Source: JACQNR01 sp049515175 (GTDB lineage Bacteria > Acidobacteriota > Terriglobia > UBA7540). Taken from it: DNA of 12,448 bases. The first letter of the stretch is position 1, and every line of letters begins with the position of its first letter. The stretch covers positions 1-12,448 of the forward strand of contig JBEKUI010000126.1 in assembly GCA_049515175.1 (NCBI GenBank). The letters are read 5' to 3'. A program made the position numbers and the translations under genes. Under the pieces are notes generated by a model. That model did not search any database. It saw only the letters and a list, made by a program, of their open reading frames with translations, and was not told the origin of the DNA. Positions 1 through 5,952 of the stretch are shown here, in pieces.

Positions 1-485
1 CTGTTCTGGATGACCCACGCCATGTGCTTGGCGATGGCCGTCGCCGTTACGCCGTTCAGGAACTTGATGCTGCCCTGCCTGGCGAACTCATTCAGCGCCT
101 GCCGGGACGCGGCGAGCGTCTTGGGGCGGCGGCTCTTCCCGGCGACCTTCAGTTCGAGCTCAGCAAGGTAAGCGTCAATGGCGTCCGAGAGCAGCTCACC
201 TTTCGGTTCGGGCTCAGGCAGCCTCTCGCCCGTCTCGCGCTCGTACCGCTGCCTCGCCCGCCTGCGGGCGCGCTCCTCCTGCGCCTCGGTGGCGGACCTG
301 CCGCACTTCTCCCACCGCCCGCCCACATTGAGATAGTATGCGCCCTCGGGATGCACCTCCTCCCTCCCGTCCACCAGGACGGCGTCAGGCTGGAGCTTGT
401 TGTTCTTTCCGTAGATCGGCTTGCAGTAGCGCCAACCCTTGGAAGTCCGCACGTACTTGTAAATCGAAAATGTGGCGAGTCCCAT
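1..485 (-). CDS. Tyrosine recombinase (phage-type integrase), N-terminal part, runs off the left edge
   Basis: Reading leftwards from 485, an open frame of 161 codons continues past the window edge. It begins MGLATFSIYKYVRTSKGWRY and has a small basic N-terminal region (about residues 1-70). An Arg/Glu-rich stretch follows (about 71-98), then a helical segment with LLSDAIDAYLAELELKV and KTLAASRQALNEF (about 104-145). This matches the arm-binding and SAM-like core-binding domains of tyrosine recombinases. The catalytic R-H-R-Y domain would lie outside the window and is not seen. The start at 485 is favoured by a purine-rich AAGGGGGA box just upstream. It lies about 100 bp beyond the 3' end of a tRNA-Ser gene on the same strand, as expected for an island integrase using a tRNA as its attachment site. 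Its likely role is site-specific integration and excision of the element to the left. Whether it is intact cannot be judged here. Confidence 0.82.
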   Translation of the reverse strand, partial: MGLATFSIYKYVRTSKGWRYCKPIYGKNNKLQPDAVLVDGREEVHPEGAYYLNVGGRWEKCGRSATEAQEERARRRARQRYERETGERLPEPEPKGELLSDAIDAYLAELELKVAGKSRRPKTLAASRQALNEFARQGSIKFLNGVTATAIAKHMAWVIQN

Positions 486-584
486 AGTTCCCCCTTCTTC
501 ACCTAAGAACTGGAAAGTTGGGAAATCCACGGGATGTCTTAGGAAGATTTCAGGATGGCATCTAGCCCACTCATTCCAAAGGAC

Positions 585-678
585 TGGCGGAGAGGCAGGG
601 ATTCGAACCCTGGGTGCAGCCATTCAGCCGCACAACGGTTTAGCAAACCGCCGCCTTCAGCCACTCGGCCACCTCTCC
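585..678 (-). tRNA. tRNA-Ser (anticodon GCU), CCA encoded
   Basis: On the minus strand the acceptor arms GGAGAGG (678-672) and CCTCTCC (595-589) pair fully, followed by discriminator G (588) and an encoded CCA (587-585). The T arm reads CAGGG-TTCGAAT-CCCTG. The anticodon loop is TTGCTAA, with anticodon GCU at 644-642. The D region has GTGGCCGAGTGGCTGAAGG, and the long variable arm is that of a class II serine tRNA. It decodes AGC/AGU. The gene looks complete, so any element integrated next to it has restored the 3' end, as tRNA-targeting integrases normally do. Confidence 0.96.
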
Positions 679-827
679 GGGGAACGTAGCTGTTGAAGAC
701 GACGACGTGCCTGCTAAAACCAGCCGTCGCTCCCCAGTGTACTCGAATTAGCGTGATTCCGCCAGCTACGCCCTCGTGCCGGGGCGAACTGAAACCCTTC
801 GTTTCGGCGGTTCGTCTAATGAACATG

Positions 828-857
828 TTGACCCGCGCCAACCGAGAGGAATAAAGT
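828..857 (+). promoter_or_regulatory. Possible sigma70-type promoter for the RND efflux operon
   Basis: TTGACC at 828-833 is followed 18 bp later by TAAAGT at 852-857. The -35 is good (5 of 6) and the -10 only fair (4 of 6). It lies about 75 bp before the chosen start of the adaptor gene. No operator or adjacent regulator gene is visible. The placement is plausible but rests on pattern matching only. Confidence 0.3.
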
Positions 858-923
858 GGAATTTATCGGAGACAGATAATCGTCGGGGGCGGGTGTGCGC
901 TTCGACACTCTGGTTAGCGCGGC

Positions 924-928
924 AGGGA
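924..928 (+). promoter_or_regulatory. Ribosome binding site deciding the adaptor start
   Basis: AGGGA lies five bases before the ATG at 934. The alternative upstream GTG (895) and the downstream ATG (955) have no comparable purine box, so 934 is preferred. Confidence 0.5.
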
Positions 929-933
929 TACTG

Positions 934-2067
934 ATGAACGCAATCATAAGACGAATGAAACCCTTCGGTTCGTTTCTCCTTGGCTTTCTCTTGCTCGGGC
1001 TGCTGGTCAGCGCGGGGTGTACTTCCGACGCCACGGTCTCGCAGCCTGCGGCCGGCGGCGCGCGGGGCGTTCCGGTGGTGGTTGCCTCTGCGACGCAGAA
1101 ATCCGTACCGGTTGAAGTGCGGGCGATCGGGAACGTGGAGGCTTACTCCACCGTGTCCGTCAAAGCGCAGGTGGAAGGCACGATCGAAAAGGCCTACTTC
1201 ACCGAAGGCCAGGAAGTGAAAAAGGGCGACCTCCTCTTCACGATCGACGCGCGGCCCTTCCAAGCCACCTTGCAGCAGCTGCAAGCGAATCTGGCCCGCG
1301 ACCAGGCGAACCTGGAGAATGCCATCGCGCAGTCGGGACGCAGCGCCAAGCTTTTCGAGGCCGGCATCGTCTCCCAAGACCAGTACGATACGTTCCGCAC
1401 CAGCGCCGACGCGCTGCGTGCCGCGGTTCAGGCCGACAAGGCCGGGATCGAGAAAGCCAAGATCGATCTCGACTACTGCACCATTCGCTCGCCTATGGAC
1501 GGCCGCACGGGCAGTCTGCTGGTGAATCCCGGCAACGTCACCAAGTCCAACGACACGGTGCTCGTGATCATCAATCAGATCAGCCCCATCTACGTGAGCT
1601 TCAGCGTGCCGGAGCAGAGCCTGGCGGAAATCCGGCGGCGGATGTCCTTGGGCGGCCTGCCCGTCCTGGCCACCATTCCGCAAGATGACCGCCCGGCGGC
1701 GGAAGGCTCGCTTAGTTTCGTCGATAACATGGTGGACAAGAACACGGGAACGATCCGGCTGAAGGCGACTTTCTCCAATCCCGACCACCGCCTCTGGCCC
1801 GGCCAGTTTGTGAACACCTCGCTGCGCCTCAGCACGCAGGCGAACGCCGTCGTGGTCCCCTCGCAGGCGGTGCAGACGGGACAATCCGGCTTCTTCGCCT
1901 ACGTCGTCAAGTCCGACCTGAGCGTGGAACTGCGTCCCATCGTTCCCGGCAACCAGGTGAGCGGTGAGACGGTGATCGAGAAGGGATTGCAGGCCGGGGA
2001 AACGGTCGTCACCGACGGCCAGTTGCTGCTCTTCCCCGGAGCGAAAGTGGAAGTCAAAAAGCAGTGA
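934..2067 (+). CDS. RND efflux periplasmic adaptor subunit (MdtA/AcrA-like membrane fusion protein)
   Basis: This encodes a 377-residue membrane fusion protein that would link an inner-membrane RND pump to an outer-membrane channel. The N-terminus is a lipoprotein-type signal: a basic start, a run of Phe/Leu/Gly, then SAGC with the candidate lipidated Cys at about residue 29. The box has Ser rather than the usual Leu at -3. Next come a beta-barrel/lipoyl half (VKAQVEGTIEKAYFTEGQEV), a coiled-coil hairpin rich in Gln/Ala/Asp, the second lipoyl half (CTIRSPMDGRTGSLLVNPGN) and the typical IYVSFSVPEQ and LWPGQFVNTSLRL segments. The order and length fit the MdtA branch. It was chosen to start at the ATG 934 because of an AGGGA box; an ATG at 955 would still keep the signal peptide. 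Its pump partner begins at 2647, with a nuclease cassette between them. Confidence 0.92.
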   Translation: MNAIIRRMKPFGSFLLGFLLLGLLVSAGCTSDATVSQPAAGGARGVPVVVASATQKSVPVEVRAIGNVEAYSTVSVKAQVEGTIEKAYFTEGQEVKKGDLLFTIDARPFQATLQQLQANLARDQANLENAIAQSGRSAKLFEAGIVSQDQYDTFRTSADALRAAVQADKAGIEKAKIDLDYCTIRSPMDGRTGSLLVNPGNVTKSNDTVLVIINQISPIYVSFSVPEQSLAEIRRRMSLGGLPVLATIPQDDRPAAEGSLSFVDNMVDKNTGTIRLKATFSNPDHRLWPGQFVNTSLRLSTQANAVVVPSQAVQTGQSGFFAYVVKSDLSVELRPIVPGNQVSGETVIEKGLQAGETVVTDGQLLLFPGAKVEVKKQ

Positions 2068-2076
2068 CGAGTGGGA

Positions 2077-2118
2077 AGCAGTTGACAGTCGACAGTCAAC
2101 AGTCAACAGTTCACAGTA
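2077..2118 (+). repeat. Left heptad repeat array (six 7-bp units)
   Basis: Six consecutive units read AGCAGTT, GACAGTC, GACAGTC, AACAGTC, AACAGTT and CACAGTA, with the consensus RACAGTY. The array starts ten bases after the adaptor stop codon, and its last base is the A of the nuclease ATG. The period of seven is exact, with no interruptions. Confidence 0.9.
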
Positions 2119-2600
2119 TGAGTGGCAGAGACGAAGATTATGTAATCGGCCTTTGCGACTTGGTGCTCAAACAGAAGGCAAGTCGTCACCACCGATTCGA
2201 TTTCTTGCGCGGTGATCCAGGAAAAGGCGGCCGTTGTGCCAAGCTTCCTGTTGACGCTTATTACGAGAAATTGAAACTCGTCGTAGAGTACCAGGGACGG
2301 CAGCACACCGGATCGGTTCCGAAATTCGATGAAAGGCCAACGTGCAGCGGTTGCAATCGCAGACAGCAACGAAGAATCTATGACCAGCGGCGACGCGAAG
2401 TGCTCTCTCAAAACGGCATCCGCCTAATCGAGCTTCCGTATAGTCTATTTCAACACGATGGAAGGAAACGGCTGAGAAGGAATCCGATGGCGGACGAAGC
2501 GGTGATACGGAAATTGTTTGCTGACTTGTTCCTCGTAATTACGAGGTCAGTTACAACCTGTTGTATGCCTCATCCAAATAGCGCGACTACCGTAGAATGA
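2118..2600 (+). CDS. Small PD-(D/E)XK (VSR/DUF559-like) endonuclease-fold protein
   Basis: A 160-residue soluble, basic protein. The pattern VDAYYEKLKLVVEYQGRQH (about residues 45-63) gives Asp46, Glu57 and Gln59 as a D-Xn-E-X-Q active-site arrangement. It is followed by RRIYDQRRREVLSQNGIRLI (about 85-104), the helix and strand typical of VSR and DUF559 nucleases. A CSGC pair (Cys76, Cys79) lies between the two blocks. From memory, many acidobacterial proteins share the EY..RQH...YDQRRREVL signature; none that I know of has an assigned function. The frame is open upstream to a GTG at 2064, but those codons lie within the heptad repeats, so ATG 2118 is preferred although no Shine-Dalgarno box precedes it. 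The tail after about residue 136 has no recognisable family signal. Base composition differs from the flanking efflux genes, which suggests insertion. A DNA nicking or cutting role is inference. Confidence 0.72.
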   Translation: MSGRDEDYVIGLCDLVLKQKASRHHRFDFLRGDPGKGGRCAKLPVDAYYEKLKLVVEYQGRQHTGSVPKFDERPTCSGCNRRQQRRIYDQRRREVLSQNGIRLIELPYSLFQHDGRKRLRRNPMADEAVIRKLFADLFLVITRSVTTCCMPHPNSATTVE

Positions 2601-2601
2601 G

Positions 2602-2636
2602 GACTGCCGACTGTGAACTGTTGACTGTCGACTGCT
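2602..2636 (-). repeat. Right heptad repeat array (five 7-bp units, inverted)
   Basis: The units on the plus strand are GACTGCC, GACTGTG, AACTGTT, GACTGTC and GACTGCT, starting two bases after the nuclease stop. They are the reverse complement of the left-array units. The array ends ten bases before the RND pump ATG. Confidence 0.88.
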
Positions 2637-2646
2637 CTTTTCTGCC

Positions 2647-5600
2647 ATGAATCTCGCTGAACTCTTCATCCGCCGCCCGGTCATGACCACGCTCGTGATG
2701 TCGGGCATCCTCCTGTTCGGCTTGCTGGCTTACCGCAGCCTGCCCGTGAACGACCTGCCGAACGTCGACTACCCCACCGTACAAGTTCAGGCCAGCCTGC
2801 CAGGGGCGAGCCCGGAGACAATGGCCTCCTCGGTCGCCACACCGCTGGAGCGGCAATTCTCCACGATTGCCGGCCTCGATTCGATGACGTCGATGAACAC
2901 TCTCGGCGGGACGCAAATCGTTCTGCAATTCAACCTGAGCCGCAACATCGACGCCGCGGCGCAGGACGTGCAGTCGATGATCGCAAAGGCCCAGGGGCAG
3001 CTTCCGCCCGACATGCCCACGCCGCCTTCCTACCAGAAAGTAAATCCGGCGGACCAGCCGATCCTTTACATGGCGGTCTTCTCGGAGGAGTTGCCGCTCT
3101 CCACCGTCAACGAGTACGCCGACACGCTCATGGCGCAGCGCATCTCGATGATCAGCGGCGTGGCGCAGGTACAGGTCTATGGCATGCAGAAATACGCCGT
3201 GCGCGTGCAACTCGACCCCAAGGCGCTGGCCACGCGGCAGATCGGGATTGACGAGGTGGCGGACGCCGTCCGCCAGGCGAATGTCAATCTGCCCACCGGA
3301 ACCCTCTTCGGAACTCACAAGGCCTTCACGGTCATGGCCACCGGCCAATTGATGTCGGCCCAAGCCTACCGGCCGCTCATCGTGGCTTATCGAGACGGGT
3401 CGCCCGTGCGGCTGGAAGCCCTGGGCCGGGTGATCGACGGCGTGCAGAACGACAAGGTCGCCAACTGGTTCAACGGCAAGCGCGCCATGGTTCTGGCCAT
3501 TCAGCGCCAGCCGGGGACCAACACCGTCGAGGTGGTGGACAACATCCAAAAGCTGTTGCCGACTTTCCGCCACGAAATCCCCGCCTCCATCCATTTGCAA
3601 ACTCTCTACGACCGCTCGGTGTCGATCCGCGATTCCGTAAACGACGTGAAGTTCACCCTCTACCTGACCCTCTGCCTCGTCGTGCTCGTCATCTTCCTCT
3701 TCCTGCGCAACGTTTCCGCCACGATCATCCCCAGCCTGGCCCTGCCCATGTCCATCGTGGGCACCTTCGCGGTGATGTATTTGCTCGCCTACACCGTGGA
3801 CAACCTCTCGATGATGGCCCTGGTGCTCGCCGTGGGCTTTGTCGTGGACGACGCCATCGTCATGCTGGAAAACATCGTGCGCCACATGGAACTGGGTGAG
3901 GGAGTCCTGGAGGCGGCGCTCAAGGGCTCGCGGGAAATCAGCTTCACGATTCTCTCCATGACCCTGTCGCTCGCCGCGGTGTTCATTCCGGTGCTCTTCA
4001 TGGGCGGAATTCTCGGCCGGCTGCTGCACGAATTCGCCGTCGTCATTACTTCGGCGATCCTGGTTTCCGGCCTGGTTTCGCTCAGCCTCACCCCCATGCT
4101 CTGCAGCCGCTTCCTTCGCCCTCACCGCGGCGAAAAGCACGGCTGGCTCTTCAACCTGTTTGAGCACGGCTTCGAAGGCATGCTGCGCACCTACGACTGG
4201 TCCCTGCGCGGCGTGCTGCGCTACCGGCTCATCACCCTCCTCGTCTCCTTCGCTATCGTGGGCGTTACGGCGCGCATGTTCATCAACATTCCCAAAGGCT
4301 TTTTGCCCAGCGAAGACAGCGGGCAGTTGTTCGGCATCACCCAGGCCGCGCAGGGGATTTCCTTCGAATCGATGAAGAAGCATCAGCTCGAGATGATCGA
4401 GATCATCCGGAGCAACCCCAACATCAAGGACCTGACTTCCTTTGCCGGCGCCGGCGGTCCGGGCGGAGGCGGCAACTCCGGCTTCTTCTTTGCCCACCTC
4501 AAGGAACGGCCCGGCCCGGTGGAGGACTTCACCTACCGGGTAAGAAAGCTTCTCCACTTGCCGCAGGGGCCGCTCAATCCCAACCTCCGCTATGTCACGA
4601 CCGACGAGGTCATCGAGCAACTGCGCCCCAAACTCTTTTCCGTTCCCGGCATCCTAGCCTTCGCCCAGAACCCGCCGCCCATTCAGATCGGCGGGCGGTT
4701 GACGAAAAGCCTCTACCAGTACACGCTTTTCGGCCCCGACACGCACGTGCTCTACCCGGTGGCGACGAATTTCGAAGCCCGGATGCACCAGATTCCCGGA
4801 CTGCAGGACGTGAACACCGACCTTCAGATCGCCAACCCTCAGGTCAATGTTGAAATCGACCGCGACAAGGCGATGGCTCTGGGCGTCAGCGCTTATCAGA
4901 TTGAAAACGCTCTGGCCACCGCCTACAGCTCGCGCCAGATCTCGACCATTTACACACCCAATAACGAGTACTGGGTCATCGCCGAGCTGCTGCCCGAGTA
5001 CCAGCAGAATCCCGAAGCGCTCTCCATGCTTTACATCCGCTCGAACCGCGGCCAGCTCGTGCCGCTCGATGCGGTCGCCCACCTGACCCAGAGCCTCGGC
5101 CCGCTGGCCGTCAACCATTCCGGACAGCTTCCCTCAGTGACGATTTCCTTCAACCTGAAGCCTGGGGTCTCCCTCAGCGAGGCCGTGACCTCCATCGAAG
5201 AGATGGCGCGCAAGGCTCTCCCCGCCGAACTCAGCGGCAGGTTCCAGGGGACGGCGCAGGAATACCAGGCGTCGCTCGTGGGCCTGGGAATTCTGCTCCT
5301 CGCCACCGTGCTCGTCATCTATTTGGTGCTGGGAGTCCTCTACGAGAGCTTCATCCACCCGCTGACGATTCTCTCCGGGCTGCCCTCGGCGGCCTTTGGC
5401 GGCCTGCTCACCCTCATCGTCTTCAAGCGCGACCTCGACCTCTACGGATTTGTGGGCCTGATCCTGCTCATCGGCATCGTCAAGAAGAACGCCATCATGA
5501 TGATCGACTTCGCGCTGGACGCCGAGCGCAACGCCGGCAAGACGCCCGAGGAGGCCATCTACCATGGCGCGCTGGTCCGCTTCCGGCCCATCATGATGAC

Positions 5601-5883
5601 TACCTTCGCGGCCCTGATGGGTACGCTGCCCATTGCGGTGGGGTTGGGCGCGGGCTCCGGCTCGCGGCGCCCGCTGGGCCTGGTCGTCGTGGGCGGCCTG
5701 GTCTTCTCGCAGATTATTACGCTCTACATCACGCCCGTTTATTACGTTTATCTCGACGCCTTCCAGAAAGGGCTGCGCCGCATTTTCGGCAAGCCTTCGC
5801 GCGAGGCCGTCCCTGAACTTGCGTCGGATTTGAACGGCAATTCCGTCGCGATGGGCGAGCGCGCCTCTCGCGAATCCCTCTAG
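2647..5883 (+). CDS. RND multidrug efflux pump, HAE1 family (MdtB/MdtC/AcrB-like)
   Basis: This is a 1078-residue inner-membrane proton antiporter, the full length for the family. It opens with MNLAELFIRRPVMTTLVM, the standard first membrane helix. Two large periplasmic loops follow (about residues 35-335 and 555-865), each ahead of a block of membrane helices. Proton-relay residues are present: Asp401-Asp402 in GFVVDDAIVMLEN (TM4), Lys946/947 in GIVKKNAIMMIDFA (TM10) and Arg in LVRFRPIMMTTFAALMGTLP (TM11). The family motif FMGGILGRLLHEFAVVI is also intact. It works with the adaptor at 934-2067, and only one pump gene is present, unlike the MdtBC pair. No purine-rich ribosome binding site precedes the ATG; the sequence between the right heptad array and the start is pyrimidine-rich. 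Substrate cannot be told from sequence. Confidence 0.95.
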   Translation: MNLAELFIRRPVMTTLVMSGILLFGLLAYRSLPVNDLPNVDYPTVQVQASLPGASPETMASSVATPLERQFSTIAGLDSMTSMNTLGGTQIVLQFNLSRNIDAAAQDVQSMIAKAQGQLPPDMPTPPSYQKVNPADQPILYMAVFSEELPLSTVNEYADTLMAQRISMISGVAQVQVYGMQKYAVRVQLDPKALATRQIGIDEVADAVRQANVNLPTGTLFGTHKAFTVMATGQLMSAQAYRPLIVAYRDGSPVRLEALGRVIDGVQNDKVANWFNGKRAMVLAIQRQPGTNTVEVVDNIQKLLPTFRHEIPASIHLQTLYDRSVSIRDSVNDVKFTLYLTLCLVVLVIFLFLRNVSATIIPSLALPMSIVGTFAVMYLLAYTVDNLSMMALVLAVGFVVDDAIVMLENIVRHMELGEGVLEAALKGSREISFTILSMTLSLAAVFIPVLFMGGILGRLLHEFAVVITSAILVSGLVSLSLTPMLCSRFLRPHRGEKHGWLFNLFEHGFEGMLRTYDWSLRGVLRYRLITLLVSFAIVGVTARMFINIPKGFLPSEDSGQLFGITQAAQGISFESMKKHQLEMIEIIRSNPNIKDLTSFAGAGGPGGGGNSGFFFAHLKERPGPVEDFTYRVRKLLHLPQGPLNPNLRYVTTDEVIEQLRPKLFSVPGILAFAQNPPPIQIGGRLTKSLYQYTLFGPDTHVLYPVATNFEARMHQIPGLQDVNTDLQIANPQVNVEIDRDKAMALGVSAYQIENALATAYSSRQISTIYTPNNEYWVIAELLPEYQQNPEALSMLYIRSNRGQLVPLDAVAHLTQSLGPLAVNHSGQLPSVTISFNLKPGVSLSEAVTSIEEMARKALPAELSGRFQGTAQEYQASLVGLGILLLATVLVIYLVLGVLYESFIHPLTILSGLPSAAFGGLLTLIVFKRDLDLYGFVGLILLIGIVKKNAIMMIDFALDAERNAGKTPEEAIYHGALVRFRPIMMTTFAALMGTLPIAVGLGAGSGSRRPLGLVVVGGLVFSQIITLYITPVYYVYLDAFQKGLRRIFGKPSREAVPELASDLNGNSVAMGERASRESL

Positions 5884-5919
5884 CGCGAATTTCCCTCCAA
5901 CCACCCGTCTCGCCTGCCG

Positions 5920-5925
5920 TACAAT
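5920..5925 (+). promoter_or_regulatory. Possible -10 box upstream of the transglutaminase gene
   Basis: TACAAT (5 of 6 to consensus) lies 27 bases before the ATG at 5953, in the only gap between the pump and the next gene. No convincing -35 hexamer is found at 16-18 bp upstream, so this is weak. The gene could also be read through from the efflux operon, 69 bases upstream. Confidence 0.22.
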
Positions 5926-5952
5926 AGGGTCACGCGCGGGGCCAGCCGAATC

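Larger units (their letters stand above)
2077..2636. mobile_element. Putative nuclease cassette bounded by inverted heptad arrays
   Basis: A single nuclease gene (2118-2600) is enclosed by 7-bp repeat arrays in opposite orientations: units of the type GACAGTC at 2077-2118 and GACTGTC at 2602-2636. The reverse complement of the right array matches the left one unit for unit at its ends (AGCAGTY-GACAGTC, then AACAGTT-CACAGTR); the left array has additional inner units. The cassette sits between two genes that are normally adjacent, and its coding part is visibly less G+C-rich and uses different codons from its neighbours. These points suggest a mobile or formerly mobile unit. No transposase, terminal DDE-type inverted repeat or target duplication was recognised, so the mechanism is unknown. 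Confidence 0.5.

Noticed and set aside
24..506. A 160-codon plus-strand frame at the left edge and an out-of-frame 117-codon minus-strand frame (149-502)
   Set aside because: The minus-strand frame starting at 485 gives a recognisable integrase and stays open to the edge; the others are frame shadows over it.
684..770. CGTAGCTG/CAGCTACG inverted repeat upstream of the tRNA as a third copy of the four-arm element
   Set aside because: The outer arms and spacing are suggestive, but the inner arms do not match each other and the conserved centre is missing, so it is not counted with the two clear copies.
895..933. GTG start for the adaptor
   Set aside because: It adds 13 residues ahead of the signal peptide and has no ribosome binding site as good as that of the ATG at 934.
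766..2106. A 446-codon minus-strand open frame opposite the adaptor
   Set aside because: Antisense to a clear membrane fusion protein; composition typical of a shadow frame.
2064..2117. Upstream GTG start for the nuclease, overlapping the adaptor stop
   Set aside because: It would add 18 residues encoded mostly by the heptad repeats, which are non-coding at the other loci; the conserved-looking protein begins at 2118.
2077..2118. Possible CRISPR array
   Set aside because: The units are 7 bp and directly abutting with no spacers, and no cas genes are present.
2587..4620. A 677-codon open frame on the minus strand opposite the RND pump
   Set aside because: It is the antisense shadow of a high-G+C gene. 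Its product is rich in His, Arg, Glu and Gly without domain pattern, and the plus-strand frame encodes an unmistakable RND pump.
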